A program made the translations under genes and the position numbers. From contig JBGQLV010000060.1 of NCBI GenBank assembly GCA_041500225.1, positions 1 through 15,474 on the forward strand: a stretch of DNA of 15,474 nucleotides, written 5' to 3'. Below the pieces are notes generated by a model, which was not told where the DNA came from, did no database searches, and worked only from the letters and a program-made list of their open reading frames with translations. Origin of the DNA: 0-14-3-00-41-53 sp041500225 (GTDB lineage: Bacteria > Nitrospirota > Thermodesulfovibrionia > Thermodesulfovibrionales > SM23-35). This document shows positions 1 through 7,886 of the stretch, in pieces (position 1 is the stretch's first letter; every line of letters starts with the position of its first letter).

Positions 1-46
1 AATGTTTTTCGGTTTAATTCTTCCTGAAGTGGACTCCTTTATCCTA

Positions 47-55
47 TGTTATAAT
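47..55 (+). promoter_or_regulatory. Candidate extended -10 promoter for the DUF3024 gene
   Basis: The sequence TGTTATAAT contains a perfect TATAAT preceded by the TGn of an extended -10 element, 38 bases upstream of the GTG start. There is no good -35 box at 17 bases spacing, which is usual for extended -10 promoters. Assigned by motif only. Confidence 0.35.
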
Positions 56-92
56 TATGCAGATTTGAACTGGTAATCATTACGGGGGAAAG

Positions 93-440
93 GTGCCTTT
101 ACCATTATTTACAAAAAATCTTGCAGATCAGAAGATAAAAAAGTATTGTGATAACCGAGTCCCTCCCCATGTGCGGAACGAAGTAAGATTAACACATAAA
201 TTCAGAGGGAACAGTATCACTATTTATGAAGAAAGAGTGCCATGGAAAAAAGACATGAAAGAATGGCCTTCTCATTCAATTGCACAGATTCGATATGACG
301 AAAAGACTGGCAAATGGTCATTATACTGTGCCGATAGAAATAGCAAGTGGCATAAATATTATGGTTTGGGGCCTACACAGGATCTTGATGTAATATTAAA
401 TGAGATAGACAAGGATCCTACTGGAATTTTCTGGGGTTAA
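93..440 (+). CDS. DUF3024 family protein
   Basis: A 115-residue protein of unknown function matching the DUF3024 pattern from memory. It shows an N-terminal YCDNRVPPHVRNEVRL block (residues about 18-33), then TIYEERVPW (43-51), AQIRYDEKTGKWSLYCADRN (64-83), KWHKYYGL (85-92), and the terminal EIDKDPTGIFWG (104-115). The last block is the typical family C-terminus, so the gene is full length. It starts at GTG 93 with a G-rich stretch (84-88) close upstream as a weak ribosome-binding site. The protein is soluble with no signal peptide or membrane segment. It stands alone upstream of mobile DNA. DUF3024 proteins often occur near integrons, phage-like or other accessory genes, but no function is established and I infer none. 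Confidence 0.85.
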   Translation: MPLPLFTKNLADQKIKKYCDNRVPPHVRNEVRLTHKFRGNSITIYEERVPWKKDMKEWPSHSIAQIRYDEKTGKWSLYCADRNSKWHKYYGLGPTQDLDVILNEIDKDPTGIFWG

Positions 441-528
441 CTCCTTACTGTGAAAGCGATAATGTTCAGAAAAAGCTAACTGGGGTTTTTACAAAAACAA
501 AATCATCAATTTTGAAACCAACAAAGGG

Positions 529-804
529 GACGGTTCTAATTTTCTTTATCTTCATCTTTTCTTGGCCTACCTATTGGGTTTATCACCGCTCCAACTTTAT
601 ATTGCTTTGTCACTTTCTCTATGAAATCGTCATTCCATACACTACCCTTCTGTTCATCTCGCCCTTCATCGCATCCTTCTCCCTAAGCATCCCATTTATA
701 AATTCCCTGTATTTCTTTCTGCGCTCTGATTCATCTTTTGATAGTTCTTGGCATGTGGTTAATTTATTAGATTTACTCATCTTTGTCAATAAATTAGAAC
801 CGTC
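529..804. repeat. RAYT-derived relic bounded by 14-bp inverted repeats
   Basis: The 14-mer GACGGTTCTAATTT at 529-542 is repeated exactly in inverted orientation at 791-804 (AAATTAGAACCGTC). The 276-bp segment between them carries the tail of a REP-associated tyrosine transposase on the minus strand, so it looks like an internally deleted, MITE-like derivative of such an element. The right repeat shares its last four bases (CGTC) with the left inverted repeat of the adjoining IS1182-type element. Confidence 0.6.
536..792 (-). pseudogene. Remnant of REP-associated tyrosine transposase (RAYT, Y1_Tnp/IS200-like)
   Basis: Minus-strand reading gives SKDESERRKKYREFI, then RRVVYG, the C-terminal region typical of RAYTs. 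After VYG the frame is lost at about 632-636, where one base seems missing. In the next frame the sequence continues as NDDFIEKVTKQYKVG and PIGRPRKDEDKEN, ending in TAG at 536-538. Joined, this matches the usual RAYT end (yGnddFiekv...GRPRK). The whole catalytic HUH domain with its Tyr is absent, so the gene is dead by truncation plus frameshift. Open frames on the plus strand here (512-829) are antisense shadows. Family assignment rests on remembered motifs, not a search. Confidence 0.65.
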
Positions 805-833
805 AGGCTGTCCCAAAATGGAGGCATGAAATC

Positions 834-842
834 TGCTATAAT
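834..842 (+). promoter_or_regulatory. Candidate extended -10 promoter of the transposase
   Basis: TGCTATAAT, a perfect TATAAT with extended TGn, lies 30 bases before the transposase start and just inside the left inverted repeat. This is a usual place for an insertion-sequence promoter. The -35 region falls in the A-rich end of the terminal repeat and is a poor match. Confidence 0.35.
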
Positions 843-871
843 TTTATAAAACATTTGAAAGGAGCAGATGC

Positions 872-2320
872 GTGTCATTCAAAGAATATAACCAAGACCA
901 GCCATTTCTCCTGCCTTTATCGTTATATGATTTTCTGACTGATGGGCATTTAGCACAAGTAATAAACGATATAGTCGACGAACTTGATCTTAGAGAACTT
1001 TATGCAAGGTATTCAGATTTAGGTTGTTCTGCCTATCATCCACAGATGATGCTGAAGGTGCTTTTTTATGGATATGCTATGGGAGAGAGGAGTTCTCGTG
1101 TAATAGCTCATAGGATAAAGAGCGATGTAGCATACATGTATTTAACAGCCCTTCAGCAGCCGGACTTCAGAACTATAAACAGATTTCGTAAAGACAATAT
1201 AGATATACTCAAGGGATTATTTGTTCAGATAGTAAGGCTTTGCATAGAGATAGGCATGGCAAATGTAGGGACAATAGCGATAGATGGAACAAAACTAAAG
1301 GCGAATGCATCTTATCGGAAGACAAAGAGAGTTGCCGATATAGATAAAGAGATAGAGATTATAGACAAACAGATAGAAGCCATACTCAAGGAATGCGATG
1401 AGACTGACCAGAAGGAAGACGAGGTGGCAGGACAAGACAGAAGCATCTATGAAGTAGCCGCTGAATTAAAAGAAAGGCAGAAATTAAAAGAAAGACTCCA
1501 GAGGGCAAAAGGAAAGGTGCTGGCTAATAACTCAAAGGAAATAAACCTTACAGATGGAGAAGCAACGACGATGTTACACAAAGGTTATAGACCCGAACCC
1601 TCATATAATGGGCAGATAGCAGTAGGGGGCACCGGAGTAATAGTAGCAGCAACACTTACCACTAATCCGGCAGATTATGAGGCATTAAAAGAACTGATAG
1701 AGGAGACAGAGACAAATACAGGGGGAAAGCCATTGGAGGTGCTTGCAGACTCGGGATTTTCATCCTATGAGAATTTAGAGTATTTAGAGGACAGTGGTAT
1801 AAATGGCTATATACCTGATCAAAAGACGGAGAGCATACGGAAAGGCACATGCCAGCATCCTGAATTTCACAAGAGCAGATTCAGATATAATGAAACTGAT
1901 GACACATATACATGCCCGATGGAGAAGACACTTACATATAAAGGATTAATGAAAAGACAAGGGAAGCCTGACATAAGGATTTACCGATGCGATGCATGTT
2001 CAAAGTGTGAAAGAAAGGCAGAATGCACAAAGGCAGAATACAGGACAATAGGCTTGGATCCGAGAGAATATCTATTTGAGAAGATGCGGATTAGATTAGG
2101 CACGAAAGAAGGGAAGGGGAAATATGGCAAGAGGAAATATCTTGTAGAGCCTGTATTTGGAGATATGAAATACAATCAGAATATGAGGCAGCTTTTATTG
2201 AGAGGCAAGCTGAAAGCTAAAGGAGAGTTTCTGATAATGTGCATAGCTCATAATCTAAAGAAGATAGCAAGGTATTTAATTGGGACAGGCAACAGCAATC
2301 CAATGCCATGCCCAATATGA
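872..2320 (+). CDS. IS1182 family transposase (DDE, DUF772 N-terminal domain)
   Basis: A 482-residue transposase of usual family length. Residues about 20-120 form the DUF772-type N-terminal domain, including the HPQMMLKVLFYGYAMGERSS block (56-75) and PDFRTINRFRKDN (97-109). A charged coiled-coil-like insert spans about 155-215. Candidate catalytic residues are D138 in IAIDGTKLKANAS, D293 in VLADSGFSSYENL and E426 in VEPVFGDMKYNQ. A cysteine cluster (C348, C373, C376, C379, C385) resembles the zinc ribbon seen in these proteins. Start GTG 872 has AAAGGAG seven bases upstream; the nearby ATG at 868 hits a stop at once in its own frame. No frameshift or internal stop is seen, so it may be active. 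Confidence 0.9.
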   Translation: MSFKEYNQDQPFLLPLSLYDFLTDGHLAQVINDIVDELDLRELYARYSDLGCSAYHPQMMLKVLFYGYAMGERSSRVIAHRIKSDVAYMYLTALQQPDFRTINRFRKDNIDILKGLFVQIVRLCIEIGMANVGTIAIDGTKLKANASYRKTKRVADIDKEIEIIDKQIEAILKECDETDQKEDEVAGQDRSIYEVAAELKERQKLKERLQRAKGKVLANNSKEINLTDGEATTMLHKGYRPEPSYNGQIAVGGTGVIVAATLTTNPADYEALKELIEETETNTGGKPLEVLADSGFSSYENLEYLEDSGINGYIPDQKTESIRKGTCQHPEFHKSRFRYNETDDTYTCPMEKTLTYKGLMKRQGKPDIRIYRCDACSKCERKAECTKAEYRTIGLDPREYLFEKMRIRLGTKEGKGKYGKRKYLVEPVFGDMKYNQNMRQLLLRGKLKAKGEFLIMCIAHNLKKIARYLIGTGNSNPMPCPI

Positions 2321-2455
2321 TACGGCAGATGTTTTTTGATATCTGTTCTGTATAGAATCTGTAAAATCAGAGCGTTATTCAGAGCATTATGATAAATTGT
2401 TGGGTTGAGGGTAAGAAAAGGTTGGTTTTGGGAAGTATTTTGGGACAGCCTGACG

Positions 2456-2658
2456 TGCACATTTCTATGTGAAAGCGGTAATTGAAACTTGTACTGGCGT
2501 GTCTGCTATATCAAGTCTTATCCATGATAATTGAAGGGCAAAATATCCGATGATTCCGTCCTATGCCCTTCAGTACACTAATATAGATAGCTGCCAAAGA
2601 TTCCATATACTATTCTATATTTGTGATAAAATAAGTTTAATTTTAAGGCATTCTCCAA
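2456..2658. other. Non-coding spacer with a 9-bp inverted repeat
   Basis: This roughly 200-bp stretch between the insertion sequence and the dehydrogenase has no coding sequence I can support. It contains TGAAGGGCA (2532-2540) and its exact complement TGCCCTTCA (2564-2572), separated by 23 bases. That could be a hairpin or a regulator half-site pair ahead of the dehydrogenase. No U-tract follows, so an intrinsic terminator is unlikely. Confidence 0.35.
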
Positions 2659-3684
2659 TTGAAAGTAGCTAATTTATACAGTTTTAATGATATCCGCATA
2701 GAGGATATCCCTATTCCTGAGGTAGGCCCAAAGGAGGCTCTTCTTAAGACAAAGACCTCAGGGATATGTTCAGGTGATGTCATGTCATGGTATATAGAGA
2801 AAAAGGCTCCATTGGTTCTGGGACATGAGCCATCAGGTGAGATAGTAAAGGTCGGGAAAGAAGTCACTTCCTTTAAACCTGGAGATAGAGTCTTTACACA
2901 TCATCACGCACCGTGTTTTACATGTAAGTATTGCAAAAGAGGTGACTATGTTCAATGCGATACGTGGGAAAAAACAAAGATAATACCTGGAGGTATTTCT
3001 GAGTATATCCTCATCCCTGAGATAAACCTTGAAAACGATACACTAAATCTAACTGACGGCTTGAGTTATGAGGACGGCACATTCATAGAGCCACTTGCCT
3101 GTGTTATAAAAGGATTGAAAAGAGCTAAGGTAATGAACGGCGATATAGTGCTTGTCATAGGCCTTGGTTTTATGGGTATTCTAAATGGAATCGTTGCCAG
3201 GAGATATGGCGCAGGAAGGTTAATCGGCGCAGACAAGGTTCCTTACAGACTTAATCGGGCCATGGAACTGGGATTCGATGATGTTATTGATGTCTCAAAG
3301 ATAACTGTCAATGAAGCCTTGAAAGAAATTACCGGTGGTAAACTATCTGAAATTGTTATCGTAGGGCCAAATAGCGCTGATGCAATCAGGGACGGCCTTT
3401 CTTCCGTAGGACGGGGCGGCACATTAATCATGTTTACCCCGGTCAAACCTGATGAAAGATTAACGATTAACCCAAATGAGTTATACTTTAAAGATATAAG
3501 CCTTGTCACAAGTTATTCTTGCGGGCCGACAGACACAGCAGATGCACTTGACCTGTTAAAAGAAGGAACAGTAAGGGCTGAAAAACTCGTTACACACAGG
3601 TTTCCGATAGAGAAGACGGCCGAGGCATTCAGGTTGACGGCAGAGGCAAGGGATTCATTAAAAAGTGTTGTTGTGTTTGATTAA
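2659..3684 (+). CDS. Zinc-dependent medium-chain dehydrogenase (sorbitol/threonine dehydrogenase-like)
   Basis: A 341-residue medium-chain dehydrogenase/reductase predicted to oxidise a secondary alcohol or polyol with NAD(P)+. Likely catalytic zinc ligands are C37 (SGICSGD), H56-E57 (LGHEPSGE) and E144 (IEPLACV). The structural zinc site is complete: C86, C89, C92 and C100. The Rossmann fold is marked by VIGLGFMG (166-173); the acidic D192 after strand 2 (GADK) favours NAD over NADP. The start is TTG 2659 with a weak AAGG upstream. The protein begins MKVANLYSFNDIRIEDIPIP as homologues do. The substrate cannot be told from sequence. It sits upstream of a cupin gene, but a MITE-like element lies between them. 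It stands apart from the insertion sequence and looks intact. Confidence 0.85.
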   Translation: MKVANLYSFNDIRIEDIPIPEVGPKEALLKTKTSGICSGDVMSWYIEKKAPLVLGHEPSGEIVKVGKEVTSFKPGDRVFTHHHAPCFTCKYCKRGDYVQCDTWEKTKIIPGGISEYILIPEINLENDTLNLTDGLSYEDGTFIEPLACVIKGLKRAKVMNGDIVLVIGLGFMGILNGIVARRYGAGRLIGADKVPYRLNRAMELGFDDVIDVSKITVNEALKEITGGKLSEIVIVGPNSADAIRDGLSSVGRGGTLIMFTPVKPDERLTINPNELYFKDISLVTSYSCGPTDTADALDLLKEGTVRAEKLVTHRFPIEKTAEAFRLTAEARDSLKSVVVFD

Positions 3685-3713
3685 ACTTTATTCTTCATAA
3701 ATTATGGTTAGAA

Positions 3714-3845
3714 AGGCAGGATATAGTATTTTCGCTCATTCTCGTCCCGATTTTATCGGGACTCCGAGGTTTTTGCCTCTTTATTATTTAAATAGACTTT
3801 TCGGACTATCAGCAAAAAAATCCGCTCAAATACTATATCCTGCCT
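3714..3845. mobile_element. MITE-like inverted-repeat element (132 bp)
   Basis: Perfect 18-bp terminal inverted repeats, AGGCAGGATATAGTATTT at 3714-3731 and its complement at 3828-3845, enclose a non-coding core. Inside lies a second perfect palindrome, GTCCCGATTTTATCGGGAC (3744-3762, 8-bp stem, 3-base loop). A shorter CGGA/TCCG pair lies at 3802-3805 and 3821-3824. The layered foldback structure with no gene is typical of a miniature element or large REP/BIME-type repeat. The open frame running through it (3704-3889) has no protein signature and is not accepted as a gene. Confidence 0.6.
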
Positions 3846-3896
3846 GTTTTAAAAAGGTCGTTAAATGCCTAAGAAAAAAACTCCTATAACCTGTGA

Positions 3897-4322
3897 TTGG
3901 ACAATGAAAATAAAACCAAACTCTATAAACACAAAGGCAACTTTACATGGAAGGGGATAAAAACTGAAAGATATAAATCGAGCGGCAGAGGCTGGGCTGA
4001 TATTGTTAGACAGACATTAATCGGCAATCATGGAGAAACTACTAAATTTCACCTCAGGCACTTTGAGATTGCACCTAATGGATATAGCAGCTTCGAGATG
4101 CACAAACACGAGCATGTTGTAATAGGTATAAGAGGTAAAGGCATTTGTATTGTCAGAAATCCGAGATCCGCTGAGGCGGAAAAGACCTATGAGATTGGGT
4201 TTCTTGATACACTTTACATACAGCCGGATGCACCTCACCAGTTGAGGAATCCGTTTAATGAGCCTTTTGGTTTCTTCTGCATAGTCAATGCAAAAAGGGA
4301 CAGGCCAAAGATCCTTAACTAA
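3897..4322 (+). CDS. Cupin-domain protein
   Basis: A 141-residue single-domain cupin, cytoplasmic with no signal peptide. Motif 1 is GYSSFEMHKHEHVVIGIRGKG in two overlapping parts (residues 62-81), with H69, H71 and H73 as candidate metal ligands. Motif 2 is in residues 102-130 with H114 in APHQLRNP as the last ligand. The N-terminal block ending GETTKFHLRHFEI (46-58) resembles a conserved family found in anaerobes. Start TTG 3897 directly follows an in-frame TGA, so it is the earliest possible start. There is no convincing Shine-Dalgarno, so the exact start is uncertain. It may act as an isomerase, dioxygenase-like or ligand-binding protein; substrate unknown. It lies downstream of the dehydrogenase and may have been co-transcribed with it. 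Confidence 0.8.
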   Translation: MDNENKTKLYKHKGNFTWKGIKTERYKSSGRGWADIVRQTLIGNHGETTKFHLRHFEIAPNGYSSFEMHKHEHVVIGIRGKGICIVRNPRSAEAEKTYEIGFLDTLYIQPDAPHQLRNPFNEPFGFFCIVNAKRDRPKILN

Positions 4323-4425
4323 TACTATCCGATGACGGCGACTAACTGCTGTCTGAGTTGCAAAAATCCTTGTCTTAACTTATATAAAAATATTAAAATA
4401 TTAAGCTTAAGGAGAAATTTATAAA

Positions 4426-5862
4426 TTGGAACAAGGGAAAAACAGGACATTTATAGATAAAATATGGGAATTTTTTGCTTCTGTAAGACTCGCGATTGTC
4501 ATTTTTGCTTTAATCTCCCTTACATCAATTGTCGGAACGGTTTTAGAGCAACGGGCTGAATCCGCTAAGAATATCCAGATATTAACCAGACTCTTTGGTG
4601 AATCTCTCGCCCCTGGGATATACAAGATATTTGATAATCTCGGGTTTATGGATATGTATCATTCATGGTGGTTTATTGCCCTGTTAATCCTGTTTTCAGC
4701 TAATATTGTCGTCTGTTCCCTTGATAGACTGCCGAGGATATGGAAGCTGGTCAAAGAACCAATCGGCCCTATGACAGAAGAAAAGCTAAAAAAATTTATT
4801 ATAAATAGAGAGATTGTATTAAAGGAAAAACCTGATAAAGTGAAGGATGCTGTTACAACTGCATTAAAGAGTGCAGGGTTTAACTATATAGAGTCAAAAG
4901 AAGAGAAAGGCTATCAGTTCTTTTCACAGAAAGGAAACTACAGCAGGCTCGGCGTATATGTAACTCATTTCAGTATTCTTATAATACTTCTCGGTGCAGT
5001 TATAGGGGTATTCTTCGGCTTCAAAGGTCACCTGAACCTTCCAGAAGGTTCTGTTTCGAATGTCGCTTACTCAGACAGAAACGAAGCAAAGCCTTTAGGC
5101 TTCGATATAAGATGTGATAATTTTGATGTTGAATTTTATGGTAAGTCAGACATGCCGAAAGAATACAGAAGCTGGCTTTCAATCATAAAAAATGGCAATG
5201 TGATTATGAAAAAATCCATAACAGTCAACGACCCTCTGACTTATGAAGGCACAACATTTTACCAGGCATATTATGGTCTAATATCTGACAAAATGGGGAG
5301 TGGCATTTTTATATTCAGAGTAATTTCCAGTGATAAAAAAACATATAACCTCGATTTGAGATTGGGAGATGCGTTTCAAATACCCGGTACCAACATCTCA
5401 GGAAAGATTATTGACTTCAGTCCAGCTTTAAAAATCGATGAGAATGGTCATGTATTCACTTATGCAAATCAGATGAATAATCCCGCAGTCTATATCGACT
5501 TTTCAGAATCAGGAAAACATAAGTATTCAGGATGGATACTGAAAAGACATCCGGAGACATGGCAGTTGCCGGAGGGCCACAGGGTGGAATTTGTTGATTA
5601 CTGGGGAGTCGAATTCACAGGACTGCAGGTAAGAAAAGACCCTGGAGTTTGGATAGTATATCTCGGTTGTATTACAATATCCATCGGACTCTTTATAGCC
5701 TTTTTTATGAGCCACAGAAGACTTTGGGTTAAGATTGTCGAAGAGAAGAATAATACGAGGGTGGTTGTCGGGGCGATCTCTAATAAAAACAGGGTTGCGT
5801 TTGAGAAAAAAATAGACAGGATAATTTCCCTCATCAAAAAAAAACATGAAGGAGGAAATTAG
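4426..5862 (+). CDS. resB: System II cytochrome c biogenesis protein ResB (Ccs1)
   Basis: A 478-residue ResB/Ccs1 membrane protein. With CcsA it carries haem to the outer face of the cytoplasmic membrane and joins it to reduced CXXCH cysteines of exported apocytochromes. The N-terminal FFASVRLAIVIFALISLTSIVGTVLEQ region (first half 17-31) is diagnostic. Four membrane segments are seen at about 17-38, 80-98, 178-198 and 407-428, with a large extracytoplasmic domain between the third and fourth. The conserved NDPLTYEGTTFYQAYYG block is at 268-284. H181 at the head of segment 3 is a candidate haem ligand. TTG start 4426 has TTAAGGAG (4407-4414) 11 bases upstream. The gene ends directly against ccsA. 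Confidence 0.92.
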   Translation: MEQGKNRTFIDKIWEFFASVRLAIVIFALISLTSIVGTVLEQRAESAKNIQILTRLFGESLAPGIYKIFDNLGFMDMYHSWWFIALLILFSANIVVCSLDRLPRIWKLVKEPIGPMTEEKLKKFIINREIVLKEKPDKVKDAVTTALKSAGFNYIESKEEKGYQFFSQKGNYSRLGVYVTHFSILIILLGAVIGVFFGFKGHLNLPEGSVSNVAYSDRNEAKPLGFDIRCDNFDVEFYGKSDMPKEYRSWLSIIKNGNVIMKKSITVNDPLTYEGTTFYQAYYGLISDKMGSGIFIFRVISSDKKTYNLDLRLGDAFQIPGTNISGKIIDFSPALKIDENGHVFTYANQMNNPAVYIDFSESGKHKYSGWILKRHPETWQLPEGHRVEFVDYWGVEFTGLQVRKDPGVWIVYLGCITISIGLFIAFFMSHRRLWVKIVEEKNNTRVVVGAISNKNRVAFEKKIDRIISLIKKKHEGGN

Positions 5863-6948
5863 ATGAACAGTTCCTTTTTCTTCGGATTATCAACCATGGC
5901 TTACATCCTGGCCATGATAATCTATATTACCTATCTTGCTTTCAAAAAAACACAGATCGGGATAACAGCAACAACAGTAACAATTGTAGGATTTGTATCA
6001 CAAACATTAGCAATCATATTAAGATGGAAGGAATTTGCAGATTTAAGCGGGATGGGCTTTTTAAGGTCAGCGCCCCTTACAAACCTTTATGAATCACTTA
6101 TATTTTTTGTGTGGTGCCTAATATTAGGATATCTGATAATCGAGTTTAAATTTAAAAACCGTTCATTCGGTGCATTTGTCACACCTATTGCGGGTCTGGC
6201 TTTGGCATTCATAGATTTATCCGGCATGTCAAAGGAAATTCAGCCGCTTGTCCCTGCACTTCAGAGCAACTGGCTGCTCGCCCATGTGATGATGAGTTTT
6301 ATAGCTTACGCTGCTTTTGCACTATCGTTCAGTACAGGACTCATGTACCTTATTGTAAAAACCGAGAAAAGAAATGAGGTGTCATACATATTCTGGACAA
6401 CTACATTCGGCATATTTGTGGTTGTTTTAGCTGCAATGGGTATTGATTTCCTTACATTTAAGGTTGTAGTTAAACCTGAAGTATTTATAAAAAGCTACAT
6501 GTTCAAGTCTTCATTTTTCAACACATCAGTCTTTATTAAAGTGCTGAGCTGGATATCTATGGCAGTCATAATATTTATTATCTGGAGATACGGGTCAATT
6601 CTTAAAACAGTTATTGAGAAATTCAACATCGGTTCAGAAACCCTGGATGAAATCACTTATAAGAGTATTGCTATCGGGTTCCCTATATTTACATTAGGCG
6701 GCCTCATCTTCGGCGCTATATGGGCCGACCAGGCATGGGGTGTTTACTGGAGCTGGGATCCAAAAGAAACATGGTCATTAATAACCTGGTTTATCTATGC
6801 CTTTTATCTACATAGTCGAATGATAAGAGGATGGAGGGGGAAAAAAGCAGCAATTGTCGCTGTAATTGGTTTTATGGCTGTGATATTTACCTATCTCGGT
6901 GTAAACTTGCTGCTCTCAGGACTTCATTCATATGGAGAGATTGAGTAG
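5863..6948 (+). CDS. ccsA: System II cytochrome c synthase subunit CcsA (ResC)
   Basis: A 361-residue polytopic haem-handling protein. The WWD signature runs from W287 (WADQAWGVYWSW) to DPKETWSLITW. Candidate haem-ligand histidines are H141 (LLAHVMMS), H317 (YLHSR) and H355 (GLHSYG), matching the conserved set of the family. About nine to ten hydrophobic segments are visible. The stretch 171-260, between MYLIVKTEKR and the pre-WWD helix, carries two extra hydrophobic segments (about 178-198 and 222-244) compared with short CcsA proteins. ATG 5863 follows the resB stop codon with no gap and has AAGGAGG seven bases upstream, so the pair is translationally linked. Its substrates plausibly include the multiheme cytochromes at 12822-15372. 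Confidence 0.92.
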   Translation: MNSSFFFGLSTMAYILAMIIYITYLAFKKTQIGITATTVTIVGFVSQTLAIILRWKEFADLSGMGFLRSAPLTNLYESLIFFVWCLILGYLIIEFKFKNRSFGAFVTPIAGLALAFIDLSGMSKEIQPLVPALQSNWLLAHVMMSFIAYAAFALSFSTGLMYLIVKTEKRNEVSYIFWTTTFGIFVVVLAAMGIDFLTFKVVVKPEVFIKSYMFKSSFFNTSVFIKVLSWISMAVIIFIIWRYGSILKTVIEKFNIGSETLDEITYKSIAIGFPIFTLGGLIFGAIWADQAWGVYWSWDPKETWSLITWFIYAFYLHSRMIRGWRGKKAAIVAVIGFMAVIFTYLGVNLLLSGLHSYGEIE

Positions 6949-7024
6949 CGCCTTGAAAACAAACCAAATTTGAGATATCATTAAAATATAACAAACATGA
7001 GATACACGGAGGTAACAACTATTT

Positions 7025-7867
7025 ATGAATAATATTAAAACACTGTTTCTGCTTGTAACCTTGACCCTTATACTTATCTGGGCCGGAGCTGCTATGGGCG
7101 GCAGGCAGGGAATGACTTTAGCCTTTATCTTTGCATTAGGGATGAACTTTATTGCCTACTGGTTCAGTGATAAGATTGTGCTTAAGATGTATAGGGCAAA
7201 AGAAGTCACAGAGGCAGAAGCGCCTGATCTCTACGGAACAGTAAGAAGGCTTGCACAGAAGGCAGAGATACCCATGCCCAGGGTCTATATAATTGATCAG
7301 GAGCAGCCTAATGCATTTGCAACCGGACGGAATCCCGGGCACGCAGCTGTCGCTGTCACAACAGGCATTATGCGTATCCTTAGTCAAGAAGAGCTTCAGG
7401 GTGTAATTGGCCACGAGCTTGCACATGTCAAACACAGAGACATACTTATCAGCACCATTGCTGCAACGATTGCAGGCGCCGTCAGTTTTCTTGCACAGAT
7501 GGCGCAGTGGGCAATGATTTTTGGCGGTCACAGGGGAGATGATGACGAAGGAGGAAGTCCTATAGCTGCTATCATTATGATGATTGTAGGCCCCATCGCT
7601 GCAATGATAATTCAAATGGCTATCTCAAGGTCAAGGGAATATGTTGCAGATGAAGGCGGTGCAAGGCTTGCCGGAAATCCACGGTACCTTTCAAGTGCAT
7701 TCAGAAAGCTTCATACGGCATCTCAAAAGATTCCGATGGATGCCAACCCTGCAACATCACATATGTTTATAGTTAACCCATTGTCGGGGGGAGGAATATT
7801 GAAACTCTTCAGTACACATCCACCTATAGAGGAGCGAATAGCAAGGCTCGAGTCCATGAGCCTTTAA
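7025..7867 (+). CDS. htpX: Membrane zinc metalloprotease HtpX (peptidase M48)
   Basis: A 280-residue M48B protease for quality control of membrane proteins. Two N-terminal membrane segments (about 5-23 and 29-47) precede the catalytic domain. The zinc site is HELAH (130-134) with E205 in SREYVADEGGARLAGN as third ligand. Two further hydrophobic segments (about 143-165 and 178-200) lie between them. The C-terminal STHPPIEERIARLE (263-276) is the family ending. ATG 7025 has ACGGAGGT about 11 bases upstream. It is 76 bases after ccsA and may be read with it. Length and motifs are normal. Confidence 0.95.
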   Translation: MNNIKTLFLLVTLTLILIWAGAAMGGRQGMTLAFIFALGMNFIAYWFSDKIVLKMYRAKEVTEAEAPDLYGTVRRLAQKAEIPMPRVYIIDQEQPNAFATGRNPGHAAVAVTTGIMRILSQEELQGVIGHELAHVKHRDILISTIAATIAGAVSFLAQMAQWAMIFGGHRGDDDEGGSPIAAIIMMIVGPIAAMIIQMAISRSREYVADEGGARLAGNPRYLSSAFRKLHTASQKIPMDANPATSHMFIVNPLSGGGILKLFSTHPPIEERIARLESMSL

Positions 7868-7886
7868 TGCGCCTGAGGCGAATTAA

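Larger units (their letters stand above)
801..2455 (+). mobile_element. Insertion sequence, IS1182 family, apparently intact
   Basis: The element is about 1,655 bp with perfect 19-bp terminal inverted repeats, CGTCAGGCTGTCCCAAAAT at 801-819 and its reverse complement at 2437-2455, around a single full-length transposase gene. Size and one-gene layout fit IS1182-type elements. No clear direct target duplication is adjacent (left flank ...AGAAC, right flank TGCAC...). The left terminus overlaps the CGTC of the RAYT relic, so the exact boundary could be up to four bases further in. Confidence 0.85.

Noticed and set aside
512..829. Plus-strand open frame of 105 codons with hydrophobic residues
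   Set aside because: It is antisense to a recognisable RAYT C-terminus on the minus strand and runs into the insertion-sequence end; no ribosome-binding site or family pattern.
3704..3889. 61-codon open frame after the dehydrogenase
   Set aside because: It spans the whole inverted-repeat element, including both 18-bp ends and the inner palindrome; its codons are dictated by the repeats and it shows no protein motif.
7136..7615. 159-codon minus-strand frame antisense to htpX
   Set aside because: Antisense shadow of a strongly conserved protease gene; high Cys/His/Tyr content is typical of such shadows.
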